Source: Chitinophaga sp. YR627
Lineage (GTDB): Bacteria; Bacteroidota; Bacteroidia; Chitinophagales; Chitinophagaceae
Length of the DNA: 64,000 nt
Direction of reading: 5' to 3'
NCBI RefSeq assembly: GCF_900114995.1
Contig: NZ_FOUX01000001.1
Location: forward strand, 930,001 to 994,000
A program made the translations under genes and the position numbers. The number at the start of each line of letters is the position of its first letter. Position 1 is the first letter of the stretch. Of the stretch, positions 34,640 through 44,130 are shown piece by piece. The notes under the pieces were generated by a model. The model saw only the letters and a program-made list of their open reading frames with translations, made no database searches and was not told where the DNA came from.

Positions 34640-37600
34640 GTGCGTTTAAAAACATTAGAAATCAAAGGCTTCAAAAGCTTTGCTGACAAAACCGTATTAC
34701 ACTTCGACGAAGGGGTAACAGGGGTTATAGGCCCCAACGGCTGCGGCAAAAGTAATATTATCGACTCCATCCGCTGGGTGATCGGGGAGCATAAGATCAG
34801 TAATCTCCGTTCGGAGAACCAGTCTGGTCTTGTGTTTAATGGCTCCAAAACACGCTCGGCAAGTGGTATGGCTGAAGTGAGCCTGACGTTTGAGAACACC
34901 CGCAATGTGCTGCCAACCGAGTTTACCACCGTTACCATTACCCGTAAGTTTTACAAGAATGGCGATAGTGAATATCGCCTGAACGATGTGGCCTGCCGCC
35001 TCAAGGATATCCATAACCTGTTTATGGATACCGGTGTCAGCACGGACTCGTATGCCATCATCGAACTGGGTATGGTGGATGATATTATTAAAGACAAAGA
35101 GAACAGCCGCCGGCGTATGCTGGAACAGGCCGCAGGGATCTCCATTTACAAAACACGTAAAAAGGAAGCCAAATCCAAGCTGGAGGCGACGGAGGGAGAC
35201 CTGAACCGTATTGAGGACCTGCTCTTTGAGATCAACAATAACTTAAAAACCCTGGAAGCCCAGGCCCGTAAGGCAGAACGCTTCTATGAGGTAAAGAAAG
35301 AATACCGCGAGGTCAGCATCGAGCTGGCAAAAGCCGCCCTGGAAGGATTCAATGTCACTTTTAAAGAACTGACAGATGAACAACAGGCGGAAAGCGATAA
35401 AAAACTCGCACTGGAAACGGAGATCACCGCTGCCGAAGCCAGTGTGGAAGAAGATAAGCTGCATTTCGTAGCAAAAGAAAGAGAGCTGCAGGTCTTGCAG
35501 AAATCTTTCAACGAACTCGTTTCTACCATCCGTACCAAGGAGAATGATAAGAACCTGGCCAGCCAGCAGCTCACTTACCTGAAGGAAAGAGAGCGCAATA
35601 TCAGCCAGTTCCTCGCCAACGCAGAAGGACAGTTACAGGGCCTCACTGACTCCATCTCCTTTACCAGCACACAGGTAGAAGAAGAACAGGAAGCCTTTGA
35701 GACTTTGCAGGATCAGCTGGAAGGTTTGCAGGACATGGTGGAAGAAAAGAAAGAGGTCTTCAACCAGAAAAAACTGTCCCTGGAAAACCAGCGCCGCGAT
35801 CAGCAGCAATGGCAACGCCAGCAGTTTGAAGCAGAAAAGAAGGTAGCGGTAGCCGATACCTCCGTGCAGAACCTCCAGCGCAGCATTCAGCAGTTGCAGG
35901 AAGAAAAGACCGGACGTCTGCATCAGATCACCCAACTGGAAGAGGAGAAGGTAATACTGCAGGAAACCCTGCAGGACCAGAAAGCCGATCTGGAAGATAT
36001 GATCGCTTTCCAGGAAGAAACCAAAGGAAAAATACTGGCCACCCAGGGAGAGATAGAAGGACTGCGTGACAGACTCGTGGACGAGAACCGTACCCTGGAC
36101 CAGAAGAAGAACGAATATGACCTGTTAAAATCTCTCGTGGACAGCCTGGAAGGTTATCCCGAGAGTATCAAATTCCTGAAAAAGAATACGGAGTGGAACA
36201 ACGCTGCTCCCATCCTCAGTGATATCTTTTTCTGTAAGGAAGAATATCGTACCTGCGTAGAAAACCTGCTTGAACCTTATCTCAACTACTATGTTGTAAA
36301 TAATGCGGCAGAAGCTATTCAGGCAATCCGTCTGCTCGATGCCAACAAAAAGGGTAAAGCCAACTTCTTTATTCTCGATCAGTTCCATCAGCAGAACGGT
36401 CATCCCGCTACACCTCCGGGTTCTATGCCGGCGCTTGAAGTAGTTGAACTGGAAGAGCGTTATAAAGGACTGGGTAATTATCTGCTGGGGAAAGTATTCA
36501 TTGCAGATGATATCAGCACCTTACAGTTCGACCAGCTGGCAGACCAGGATGTACTCGTCATTGAAAAGAGTGGCAGAATGAATCGTGGTCGGTACAGTTT
36601 TAGTGGTGGATCTGTCGGATTATTCGAAGGAAAGAAACTGGGCCGTGCCAAAAACCTGGAGAAACTGGACGAAGAGATCAAAGCGCTGGAAGAAGTAGTT
36701 GCTTCCCTGCGTCAGCAGATCCAGGAGAAACACAACCAGGTACTGGGATATAACACACAGTTAAACGAGAATAAGATCAATAGTGCCCGCGAGAAGATCA
36801 ACCAGTTGAATAACCAGGTGTTCGGATTGCAGAACCGTATTGAGAACTTCCGTCAGCTTGTTGAATCAGGGGATAAGCGACTGCTGGAAATGCAGGATTC
36901 CCTTGAGGCAAACCAGGATAGTATTAAAGGCGTAAGGGAAGAACTGGAAGAACTGAACGAAAAGGTATACGCTTTGCAGGATAGTATCGCGGCAGCTGAA
37001 AAAGCAGCGGCAGATGCAGAGCAACAGTTCAACCAGGCCAATGTGCAGTTCAATAACCAGAACCTGCAACATACCCGCCAGCAGAGTAAAGTTCAGGCCC
37101 TGAGACAGGAACTGGATTTTAAACGCAAGCAATTGTCTGATCTGCATACCCAGATCACCAGTAATAAATCCCAGCTGGAAGACGCCGTAGCTAATATTTT
37201 TGCTGCGGAAGAAAAGCTGGGAACAGCGGAAGATGGTCTGATCGACCTGTTCCGCAAAAAGGAGGAAGAAGAGAAAGAGCTGAACGAGAAAGACCAGGAG
37301 TATTACAACTTCCGTAACCAGTTGCAGGAAAAAGAAACGACGCTCCGTGCACGCCAGCGTGCAAAAGAACAGCTGGAGCAGTCGCTGACAGTGATCAAGG
37401 ATAAGGTGAATGAGCTTAAATTGCAACTGGCATCCATGAAGGAAAGACTGAGCGTAGAGTTCAAAATAAACCTGGATGAGATCATTGATGAACAACGCAG
37501 TTCCGCCTTACCGGTAGACGAATTGCAGGGTAGTGCAGAAAGACTCAAGAAGCGACTGGAAAATATGGGTGAGATCAACCCGACTGCGATCGAGGCTTAC

Positions 37601-38170
37601 CAGGAAATGAAGAAACGTTACGAGTTCATACTGGAACAGAAAACGGATCTGGTAACCGCGAAAGAGTCCCTGATGGCAACGATCCAGGAAGTGGAGGCTA
37701 CGGCTAACCAGAAATTCCTCGATACGTTCAACCAGGTAAAGGAAAACTTCGTACGTGTATTCAAGGCATTGTTCACCGAAGAAGACCAGTGTGATATGAT
37801 ATTGAATGATCCTGAGAACCTGGCAGATACCGGTATCGAGATCATCGCCAAACCTAAGGGTAAACGTCCGGCTGCCATTACACAGCTGAGTGGAGGAGAA
37901 AAGACACTGACAGCTACAGCACTGCTGTTTGCTATTTACCTGATCAAACCGGCGCCATTCTGTATCCTCGATGAGGTGGATGCTCCGCTGGACGATGCCA
38001 ACGTAGGTAAATTCACAAACATGATCCGTAAGTTCTCTGACAATTCCCAGTTCATCATTGTAACGCATAATAAGCAGACAATGGCAGCTGTGGATGTGAT
38101 CTACGGGGTAACCATGCAGGAACCAGGCGTAAGCAAACTGGTACCTGTGGATTTCAGAAGTCTTAACTAA
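34640..38170 (+). CDS. smc: Chromosome segregation ATPase SMC
   Basis: 1176 residues, full length. The start is GTG at 34640, because the protein begins MRLKTLEIKGFKSFADKT as in the family. Head N-half: Walker A GPNGCGKSNIIDSIRWVIGE. Coiled coil I follows (about 170-500), then a hinge (about 515-670, SLEGYPESIKFLKK to GRYSFSGGSVGLFEG) and coiled coil II (about 680-1010). Head C-half: signature LSGGEKTLTATALLFAIY and Walker B FCILDEVDAPLDDANVG. SMC dimers with ScpA/ScpB organise and separate chromosomes; scpAB are not in the window. DUF4259 gene follows 35 bp downstream. Confidence 0.97.
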   Translation: MRLKTLEIKGFKSFADKTVLHFDEGVTGVIGPNGCGKSNIIDSIRWVIGEHKISNLRSENQSGLVFNGSKTRSASGMAEVSLTFENTRNVLPTEFTTVTITRKFYKNGDSEYRLNDVACRLKDIHNLFMDTGVSTDSYAIIELGMVDDIIKDKENSRRRMLEQAAGISIYKTRKKEAKSKLEATEGDLNRIEDLLFEINNNLKTLEAQARKAERFYEVKKEYREVSIELAKAALEGFNVTFKELTDEQQAESDKKLALETEITAAEASVEEDKLHFVAKERELQVLQKSFNELVSTIRTKENDKNLASQQLTYLKERERNISQFLANAEGQLQGLTDSISFTSTQVEEEQEAFETLQDQLEGLQDMVEEKKEVFNQKKLSLENQRRDQQQWQRQQFEAEKKVAVADTSVQNLQRSIQQLQEEKTGRLHQITQLEEEKVILQETLQDQKADLEDMIAFQEETKGKILATQGEIEGLRDRLVDENRTLDQKKNEYDLLKSLVDSLEGYPESIKFLKKNTEWNNAAPILSDIFFCKEEYRTCVENLLEPYLNYYVVNNAAEAIQAIRLLDANKKGKANFFILDQFHQQNGHPATPPGSMPALEVVELEERYKGLGNYLLGKVFIADDISTLQFDQLADQDVLVIEKSGRMNRGRYSFSGGSVGLFEGKKLGRAKNLEKLDEEIKALEEVVASLRQQIQEKHNQVLGYNTQLNENKINSAREKINQLNNQVFGLQNRIENFRQLVESGDKRLLEMQDSLEANQDSIKGVREELEELNEKVYALQDSIAAAEKAAADAEQQFNQANVQFNNQNLQHTRQQSKVQALRQELDFKRKQLSDLHTQITSNKSQLEDAVANIFAAEEKLGTAEDGLIDLFRKKEEEEKELNEKDQEYYNFRNQLQEKETTLRARQRAKEQLEQSLTVIKDKVNELKLQLASMKERLSVEFKINLDEIIDEQRSSALPVDELQGSAERLKKRLENMGEINPTAIEAYQEMKKRYEFILEQKTDLVTAKESLMATIQEVEATANQKFLDTFNQVKENFVRVFKALFTEEDQCDMILNDPENLADTGIEIIAKPKGKRPAAITQLSGGEKTLTATALLFAIYLIKPAPFCILDEVDAPLDDANVGKFTNMIRKFSDNSQFIIVTHNKQTMAAVDVIYGVTMQEPGVSKLVPVDFRSLN

Positions 38171-38205
38171 GTTAATCAATAAAGCAAACCAAAAAATTAC
38201 ATATC

Positions 38206-38604
38206 ATGGGCACATGGGGTACCAGAAACTTCGAAAATGATGGCTCTCAAGACTGGGTATTTGAAATGATGGACAACAAAGATGGCGGCATGGTAGCCGA
38301 CACTTTGCAGTTCTCTCTGAGCAAAGATGGTGTACTGGATACATCAGAATGTGAAGACGCACTGGCAGCTGCGGAAGTTGTAGCAGCACTTTCCGGCAGA
38401 GCGAGCGATGACTTCCCTGAAGATCCACTGGATCATCTGGATTCATTGAACCTGCTGGCCACTCCGGCACTCCGTAAACTGGCAATTTCTGTAGTAGAAA
38501 AGATCAGGACTACATCCGAAATGAAAGAAGTTAGAACTGAAGAAGGACAATACGAAAGCTGGGATGCGGTGATCGCTGACCTGCTGAAGAGACTGAACTT
38601 CTAA
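38206..38604 (+). CDS. DUF4259 protein
   Basis: 132 residues, beginning MGTWGTRNFENDGSQDWVFEM, the hallmark of DUF4259. Further conserved parts are ECEDALAAAEVVAALSGRASDDFPED and the C-terminal YESWDAVIADLLKRLNF. It is acidic and soluble, with no signal peptide. Function is unknown; related proteins often occur in or near polymorphic-toxin or immunity contexts, but no toxin is next to it. It follows smc by 35 bp and is probably cotranscribed. A terminator lies at 38634-38677. Confidence 0.82.
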   Translation: MGTWGTRNFENDGSQDWVFEMMDNKDGGMVADTLQFSLSKDGVLDTSECEDALAAAEVVAALSGRASDDFPEDPLDHLDSLNLLATPALRKLAISVVEKIRTTSEMKEVRTEEGQYESWDAVIADLLKRLNF

Positions 38605-38633
38605 GTTACAACTGACCAAAACGATAAAAGAGC

Positions 38634-38677
38634 TCCGCCTTATCATCTTACCGGCGTCCGGTAGAAGATAAGGCGGA
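38634..38677 (+). terminator. Terminator of the smc-DUF4259 unit
   Basis: Arms TCCGCCTTATC (38634-38644) and GATAAGGCGGA (38667-38677), with a CCGG/CCGG inner pairing, followed by a run of T. Confidence 0.85.
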
Positions 38678-38690
38678 TTTTTGTGTCAAT

Positions 38691-38716
38691 TAGGAATTAA
38701 GAATTAAAAATTAAGG
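38691..38716 (+). repeat. Heptamer array, left member of an inverted pair
   Basis: Units TAGGAAT, TAAGAAT, TAAAAAT and a partial TAAGG. The complementary array is at 38836-38867; together they bound a segment of about 177 bp. Short TACGAAT matches also occur near 38771. Confidence 0.6.
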
Positions 38717-38797
38717 AGGAATGGGCAGGCAATTAGATAATTGGGGGTTGAGAGAATTTGAAGGAAAGAATTACGAATTACATTGTACCATAAATAG

Positions 38798-38828
38798 AAG
38801 AGCGCCCAACCATTGGCGGGACGCTCTT
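38798..38828 (-). terminator. Terminator of the nucleoside transporter gene
   Basis: Arms AAGAGCG (38798-38804) and CGCTCTT (38822-38828) with CCC/GGG inside, 36 bp past the stop codon at 38865. Confidence 0.65.
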
Positions 38829-38835
38829 TCTTATA

Positions 38836-38867
38836 ATTCTTAATTGTTAATTCCTAATTCCTAATTA
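38836..38867 (-). repeat. Heptamer array overlapping the transporter stop codon
   Basis: Units ATTCTTA, ATTGTTA, ATTCCTA, ATTCCTA, ATTA in register. The last bases form the TAA stop codon (38865-38867, minus strand) of the transporter gene. Confidence 0.6.
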
Positions 38868-40127
38868 AATAAGGATGCCTGCAATAGTCGCCGACAGATA
38901 AGATGCCAGTGTTCCGCAGAAAAGCGCTTTCAGACCCAATGATGCAAGGTCAGCACGTCTTTCCGGTGCAAGCACGCCAATACCACCGATCTGCATGCCC
39001 ACACTGCTGAAGTTGGCAAACCCACAAACCGCTATACTAACGATCAGCAAACCTCTCTCTGATACAACAGGAATGGTTTTATCGGTCAGGTTCTTGAATG
39101 CGATAAATTCATTGATGGTCAGTTTCTGTCCCAGAAGGGTCGCTACACTGTTCACGTCCTGGGTAGGAACGCCCATTGCCCAGGCAACCGGGTAGAAGAT
39201 CTTCCCAAAGATCCAGTTCAGGCTTAGCTCGAACGGCAGGTGAAACAGCTGACCTACTTTCAGCAAACCCCAGTCAAGGAAGGCGATCAGGGCAATGAAA
39301 CCGATGATCATCGCGATCACGTTCATGGCTATTTTAAAGCCGTCGCCCGCACCATGCGTAATGGCATCGATCACGTTCACATACTGACTTTTTACCTCCA
39401 GTTTTACTTTACCCATCGTCTGCGATTCTTCCGTTTCCGGAAAAACGATCTTGGAGATCACCAGCGCACCAGGTGCGGCCATCAGACTCGCAGTGATCAG
39501 CATAGGAGCGAGGTCCAGACCGGCAGCTGCACCCATGTTGGAGTAGACCACCAGGATCCCGCCGGCAATACAGGCCAGACTACCACTCATAGATGCCAGC
39601 AGTTCACTGCGGGTCATATAGGGAAGATAAGGTCTGATCATTACCTGCGCCTCGATCTGTCCCACAAACGCACTCGCCACATTACTGAGGGCCTCTGCGC
39701 CACTCACACGCATGATCACGTTCATCGCTCTTGCGATGACAGCAACGATCCGCTGCATAATGCCAAAGTGATACAGGATAGCCACCAGGCAACATACCAA
39801 TATAATAGCGGCAGTGATATTAAAGGCAAATACGAAACCTCCATTCAGGTAGTTGACAATAGTACCGGGTTTGGATTCTACAGCAATACCGCCATATACG
39901 AAGGCAGCACCCTGACGTGCAAAATCTTCCAGTTTACCCATGGCTTTACCCACGCCCTGAAAGAAACGAAAAACGAATCCTACTTTAAAAATGAGCAGGG
40001 CGATCAATACCTGCAAGCCGATTCCGCTGAGCACCAGCCGGAAATTGATCTTCTTTTTGTTGTTCGAAACTAAGTAAGCCAGTCCGAGGATAAGGATTAT
40101 CCCGATAAGTCCTTGGAAACGTCCCAT
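38865..40127 (-). CDS. Concentrative nucleoside transporter, NupC/CNT family
   Basis: 420 residues with about ten membrane helices. CNT-family signatures are clear: the N-terminal GLIGIILILGLAYLVSNNKKKINF; VYGGIAVESKPG; GQIEAQVMIRPYLPYMTRSELLASMSGSLACIAGGILVVYSNMG (substrate/ion region); VIDAITHGAGDGFKIAMNVIAMIIGFIALIAF; and GVPTQDVNSVATLLGQKLTINEFIAF. It would import nucleosides using a Na+ or H+ gradient. It is monocistronic. Heptamer arrays lie both after its stop (38836-38867) and before its start (40172-40199), so it is bracketed by this repeat family. Confidence 0.93.
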   Translation of the reverse strand: MGRFQGLIGIILILGLAYLVSNNKKKINFRLVLSGIGLQVLIALLIFKVGFVFRFFQGVGKAMGKLEDFARQGAAFVYGGIAVESKPGTIVNYLNGGFVFAFNITAAIILVCCLVAILYHFGIMQRIVAVIARAMNVIMRVSGAEALSNVASAFVGQIEAQVMIRPYLPYMTRSELLASMSGSLACIAGGILVVYSNMGAAAGLDLAPMLITASLMAAPGALVISKIVFPETEESQTMGKVKLEVKSQYVNVIDAITHGAGDGFKIAMNVIAMIIGFIALIAFLDWGLLKVGQLFHLPFELSLNWIFGKIFYPVAWAMGVPTQDVNSVATLLGQKLTINEFIAFKNLTDKTIPVVSERGLLIVSIAVCGFANFSSVGMQIGGIGVLAPERRADLASLGLKALFCGTLASYLSATIAGILI

Positions 40128-40171
40128 AAGCGCGATAAAAGTGGTTGTATTGAGCGAAAATAGCGATTAAT

Positions 40172-40199
40172 TACGAATTAGGAATTACGAATTGCGAAT
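40172..40199 (+). repeat. Heptamer array, left member of an inverted pair
   Basis: Units TACGAAT, TAGGAAT, TACGAAT, TGCGAAT. The reverse-oriented partner is at 40327-40354, giving a bounded segment of about 183 bp. A TTGAAATGCAGCG stretch follows directly, similar to 17088-17100. Confidence 0.65.
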
Positions 40200-40326
40200 T
40201 GAAATGCAGCGGAGACCGGCATTTTGCAATTGAGAGATCAAATCAGCACATATAATTCCTGGTTTCATGTGTCGGGTGGACAACCATTTTTACATACATT
40301 GAAGCCGTTTATACTATACATCCTTA

Positions 40327-40354
40327 CTTCGTAATTCCTAATTCGTAATTTAAT
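40327..40354 (-). repeat. Heptamer array, right member of an inverted pair
   Basis: Units CTTCGTA, ATTCCTA, ATTCGTA, then ATTTAAT. It lies 34-61 bp upstream of the cytochrome gene start at 40388, so probably overlaps its promoter. Confidence 0.6.
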
Positions 40355-40387
40355 TTCCTATTTTGGTCTTTACAATCGATTACAATA

Positions 40388-42667
40388 ATGCGTTACAGGT
40401 TTTATCTTATTGGACTAAGTCTATGGTTAGCAGCGTGTAATAACGGCGGCGACAAAAAGACCGGCACTTCCTCCGACTCACTGGCTATCAGAGAAAAATA
40501 TGCAGCATCCCCCGTATTGGATGCAAAAACTGCCATCTCACAAATGGTTGTCGAAAAAGGGCTGGAGGTACAGCTCGTGGCAGCAGAGCCGCTGGTAACT
40601 GTACCTGTTGCCATGACTTTCGACGAAAAAGGACGTATGTGGGTAGTAGAGATGACGGGATATATGCCGGATACAGTAGGTACCGGTGAAGATATACCTA
40701 ACGGCAAGGTAGTGATCCTGGAAGATACCAATCAGGATGGGGTGGCTGATAAACGTACGGTATTTATAGATTCCCTCGTACTGCCAAGGGCGATCTGTCT
40801 GGTAGAAAATGGTATACTGATCGCAGAACCACCTAAATTGTCATTTATCGAAATCAATAATGACAAACCGGGTAAACGAACCCTGGTCGATGATAAATAT
40901 ACAGAAGGGGGAAATGTGGAGCATCAGCCCAACGGACTATTGCGTGCCATGGACAATTGGATCTATAACGCGAAATCGGATAAGCGCTACCGTAAGGTGG
41001 GGAACAAATGGGTAAAGGAACTGACGCATTTCCGTGGTCAGTGGGGTATTTCCCAGGACAATTACGGCCGCCTGTTCTATAATAATAACTCGGAGAATGT
41101 ACTGGGCGATTATTTCCCTGCCGGTTTAGGCGCTCATAATCCGCAACAGAAGAATGTATCCGGATATGATGAGAAGATCGTAGCTGACAACCACGTTTAT
41201 CCGGCCCGTCCTACTACAGGTGTCAACCGCGGTTATATGAAAGGTACGCTGGATGATAGTCTGCGTCTGGTAAATATGACCGCAGCTTGTAGTCCGCTGG
41301 TATACAGAGGCGCTTTACTCGGCAAAGCATACGATAATAATATATTCGTGGCCGAACCTTCCGGTAATCTGATCAAGCGAAACATTATCAGAGACAGCGG
41401 TTATATCGTAAAAGGGCAGCAGGCCTACGCACACAAAGAATTTCTGACCAGCACGGACGAACGTTTCAGACCGGTAAGCCTGTATGACGGTCCGGACGGA
41501 TCATTATATATACTGGATATGTACAGGGGGATCATCCAGCATAAGACCTATCTCACACCTTATTTAAAGAACGAGATTAAAAGCCGTAACCTGACCAATC
41601 CGCTGAACTGCGGACGTATCTACCGGATAGTTCCGGCAGGTACACATCCAAAGGGCGCTGTTATAGAAAATGATCCTGCCCGTCTGCTGGTATTATTGAG
41701 CAACCCGAATGGCTGGTTAAGGGATAAGGCACAACAGCTGATCATCGACCATCATTATACGACCCTGGTACCAGGCTTGAGAGCCTTGTTACAGCAGAAG
41801 GACAGTCTGTATACACAGGTACATGCCCTCTGGACACTGGAAGGTCTGGGCGCATTACAACTGACCGACGTAATGGTCCTGCTACATCAGGCCAATCCAT
41901 ATGCGCAGGCACAGGGACTGGCAGCATTGCCTGCTGTGATCAATGCGGCGAATGGTAAAGCCGTGCTGAGTGAACTGGCGATGATGCAGAAGAATGTGTT
42001 CCTGGCCCCTTATGTGGCTTTGTTACTTCCGGCGCTGCCGGCTCAGTTACATGCAGACGTGGAGCTACTGAAGATGCAGCTGGTAGAAGCATATGCCAAC
42101 GACCAGTATGTGGCTGATGCAGTGATCAGTTGTATGGCAGGAAAGGAAGCTGAGTTACAGCAACAACTGAAAAACTGGAACCCTGATACAACACTGGTAC
42201 TGGCTAAACGCCTGAAAAGGGTGCTAAAGGATATTGAGAACCACCGGAAGGCAAGTATGGATGAGAGCTTACAAAAGGCTTATCCGAGAGGCGCCGTCCT
42301 GTTTAAAACCGTTTGTCAGACCTGCCACGGCGCAGATGGTGATGGTATTCAGTCGCTTGCACCACCGTTGAATCAGTCAGAGATCGTCACCGGCGATAAA
42401 CACAGGCTGGCAGCGATCGTGTTGTTTGGTCTGACCGGACCTGTAACAGTAGCCGGTAAACAGTATAAAGCGCCTGAGATCAGTGGTGATATGCCGGGCA
42501 TTGGTAGTAATGATGAATTCTCAGATAAAGATATTGCAGAGGTGCTGAGTTATATTCGTGGCGCCTGGAGCAACCGGGCGGCGAAGGTGACAGAGAAAGA
42601 TATCCAGGAAGTAAGGAAACAGTATAAGGGCAGACAGAAGTCATTTACGATCAGCGAACTGAAATAG
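40388..42667 (+). CDS. PVC-type dehydrogenase/cytochrome c lipoprotein
   Basis: 759 residues. A lipoprotein signal ends at Cys17 (WLAACNNGG). Residues about 50-420 form a beta-propeller of the sorbosone-dehydrogenase-like type (VAMTFDEKGRMWVVEMTGYMPD, EHQPNGLLRAMDNWIYNAKS, RPVSLYDGPDGSLYILDMYRG). Helical HEAT-like repeats follow (about 430-620). A C-terminal cytochrome c domain carries the CQTCH haem motif and a later Met (GDMPGIGS). The protein should sit in the periplasm or outer-membrane face and oxidise a carbohydrate-type substrate, passing electrons to its haem. The substrate is not known. Monocistronic, with a terminator at 42693. Confidence 0.87.
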   Translation: MRYRFYLIGLSLWLAACNNGGDKKTGTSSDSLAIREKYAASPVLDAKTAISQMVVEKGLEVQLVAAEPLVTVPVAMTFDEKGRMWVVEMTGYMPDTVGTGEDIPNGKVVILEDTNQDGVADKRTVFIDSLVLPRAICLVENGILIAEPPKLSFIEINNDKPGKRTLVDDKYTEGGNVEHQPNGLLRAMDNWIYNAKSDKRYRKVGNKWVKELTHFRGQWGISQDNYGRLFYNNNSENVLGDYFPAGLGAHNPQQKNVSGYDEKIVADNHVYPARPTTGVNRGYMKGTLDDSLRLVNMTAACSPLVYRGALLGKAYDNNIFVAEPSGNLIKRNIIRDSGYIVKGQQAYAHKEFLTSTDERFRPVSLYDGPDGSLYILDMYRGIIQHKTYLTPYLKNEIKSRNLTNPLNCGRIYRIVPAGTHPKGAVIENDPARLLVLLSNPNGWLRDKAQQLIIDHHYTTLVPGLRALLQQKDSLYTQVHALWTLEGLGALQLTDVMVLLHQANPYAQAQGLAALPAVINAANGKAVLSELAMMQKNVFLAPYVALLLPALPAQLHADVELLKMQLVEAYANDQYVADAVISCMAGKEAELQQQLKNWNPDTTLVLAKRLKRVLKDIENHRKASMDESLQKAYPRGAVLFKTVCQTCHGADGDGIQSLAPPLNQSEIVTGDKHRLAAIVLFGLTGPVTVAGKQYKAPEISGDMPGIGSNDEFSDKDIAEVLSYIRGAWSNRAAKVTEKDIQEVRKQYKGRQKSFTISELK

Positions 42668-42692
42668 ACCTTTCAGTAAAAACGTATATCAT

Positions 42693-42722
42693 AAAAAGAG
42701 CGCCGGTCCGGCGCTCTTTTTT
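42693..42722. terminator. Bidirectional terminator
   Basis: Arms AAAAAGAGCGCC and GGCGCTCTTTTT around a 5-base loop lie between the cytochrome gene and the convergent regulator gene ending at 42730. Confidence 0.88.
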
Positions 42723-42729
42723 ATTTAAT

Positions 42730-44130
42730 TCACAGGACAATATTCAGTGTATGTAATTTATTATAAAGTGTTTTCCGGTCGATGTTCATCAGGCGGGCCG
42801 CCTCTGATTTATTGAACCGGACCTGTTGCAGCACATCCAGGATCTTTTTGTATTCGGCCTGCCGGGATACATTTTTCAGGTTCTCATCACTACCCGGAGG
42901 GTGATCAGATTCAACGGCTATGGGGAGGAATTCTTCCGGTAGATTGGCGGAAGTGATAGGTGAGTTGTCTGTTGCTAACAGAAAGATCCTCCTCATGACA
43001 TTCTTGAGTTCCCGGATGTTACCGGGCCAGGAGTAATTATAAAAAGCATGATAAACCTCTTCTGTGATCTCTCCACATTCCCTGCCGAGTTCCGCTTCGA
43101 TAGTCTGTTTGAAAGTGGCAATGAACAGGGGTAAATCATCTTTACGGGCCCTTAAGGACGGCACATTCACCGTAAATTCATTCAGGCGGTAATAGAGGTC
43201 ATCCCGGAAACGCCCATTCAAAACAGCCTGTTGGAGGTCTTCATTAGAGGCGACGATCAGCCGGATATCCACCTTTGTTTCCCGGGTGCTGCCTACTGGT
43301 CTGACCACCCGTTCCTGTATCACCCGGAGCAGGGCCGTCTGCACTTCATAAGACAGGTTACCTATTTCATCCAGGAACAGGGTGCCACCATGTGCTTCCT
43401 GGAAAGCCCCGGTTTTTGCCTGTATAGCCCCCGTAAAGGCGCCTTTTTCGTGTCCGAATAGTTCGCTGCAGGCGAGTTCGGGCGACAAACTACCACAATC
43501 TATTGCGACAAACGGCTGATCCTTCCGCTTACTCTGACTATGGATGAGGTGTGCAACAGATTCTTTGCCGGTACCTGTTTCCCCCAGGATGACCACACTA
43601 TAGCTGGTGGGGGCAATCAGTTTGATCTGTACATGGAGTTCTTTGGAGGAATTACCATTACCGTATACAAACTGACTAAGCCTTCCTTTAGGAGAGACCA
43701 GGGTAGAAACAGGCGTTTCCGAAGCAATGCCTGCCACCGGCAACGCTTCTTTGGAATGTAAGGACTGATGGAGCAGTACTTTCTGTACCAGCAGGATGGC
43801 CTGTTCGGCATTCAGCGGTTTGACCACATAGTCATAGATGCCGCCTTTGATCAGCTGAATGGCTACCCGAACATCGGGGTATCCTGTCATCACAATGATG
43901 CCGGTAGCAGGACTGAGTTCCCTGATCTTCAGGGAAAGCACACTGCCGTCGATTTCTTTATCTTTTAAACGGTAATCGCAGAAGATCACATCGTAGTGTT
44001 TCTCTTTCACCATTTTCAATGCGGAGGAACCGGATACGCTGTGGGAAACGTCATATCCTTCTTTAGTCAGGATCTTAGTCAGCAAGGTGCAGATCTGGAT
44101 CTCATCATCAACGATCAGGATGGTTTTCAC
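42730..44130 (-). CDS. NtrC-type sigma-54-dependent response regulator
   Basis: 466 residues in the classic order. The receiver (residues 1-120) has an intact acidic pair in LIVDDE, the Asp in VIFCDYRL, the Thr in VMTGYP and the Lys in VVKPL. The AAA+ domain has Walker [22 protein letters not shown] and Walker [12 protein letters not shown]. The C-terminal Fis-type helix is RFNKSEAARLMNIDRKTLYNKLHTL. It should be activated by phosphorylation from a histidine kinase that is not in this window. Unlike the 8887 activator it has a complete receiver. Upstream is a spacer of about 560 bp. Confidence 0.95.
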   Translation of the reverse strand: MKTILIVDDEIQICTLLTKILTKEGYDVSHSVSGSSALKMVKEKHYDVIFCDYRLKDKEIDGSVLSLKIRELSPATGIIVMTGYPDVRVAIQLIKGGIYDYVVKPLNAEQAILLVQKVLLHQSLHSKEALPVAGIASETPVSTLVSPKGRLSQFVYGNGNSSKELHVQIKLIAPTSYSVVILGETGTGKESVAHLIHSQSKRKDQPFVAIDCGSLSPELACSELFGHEKGAFTGAIQAKTGAFQEAHGGTLFLDEIGNLSYEVQTALLRVIQERVVRPVGSTRETKVDIRLIVASNEDLQQAVLNGRFRDDLYYRLNEFTVNVPSLRARKDDLPLFIATFKQTIEAELGRECGEITEEVYHAFYNYSWPGNIRELKNVMRRIFLLATDNSPITSANLPEEFLPIAVESDHPPGSDENLKNVSRQAEYKKILDVLQQVRFNKSEAARLMNIDRKTLYNKLHTLNIVL

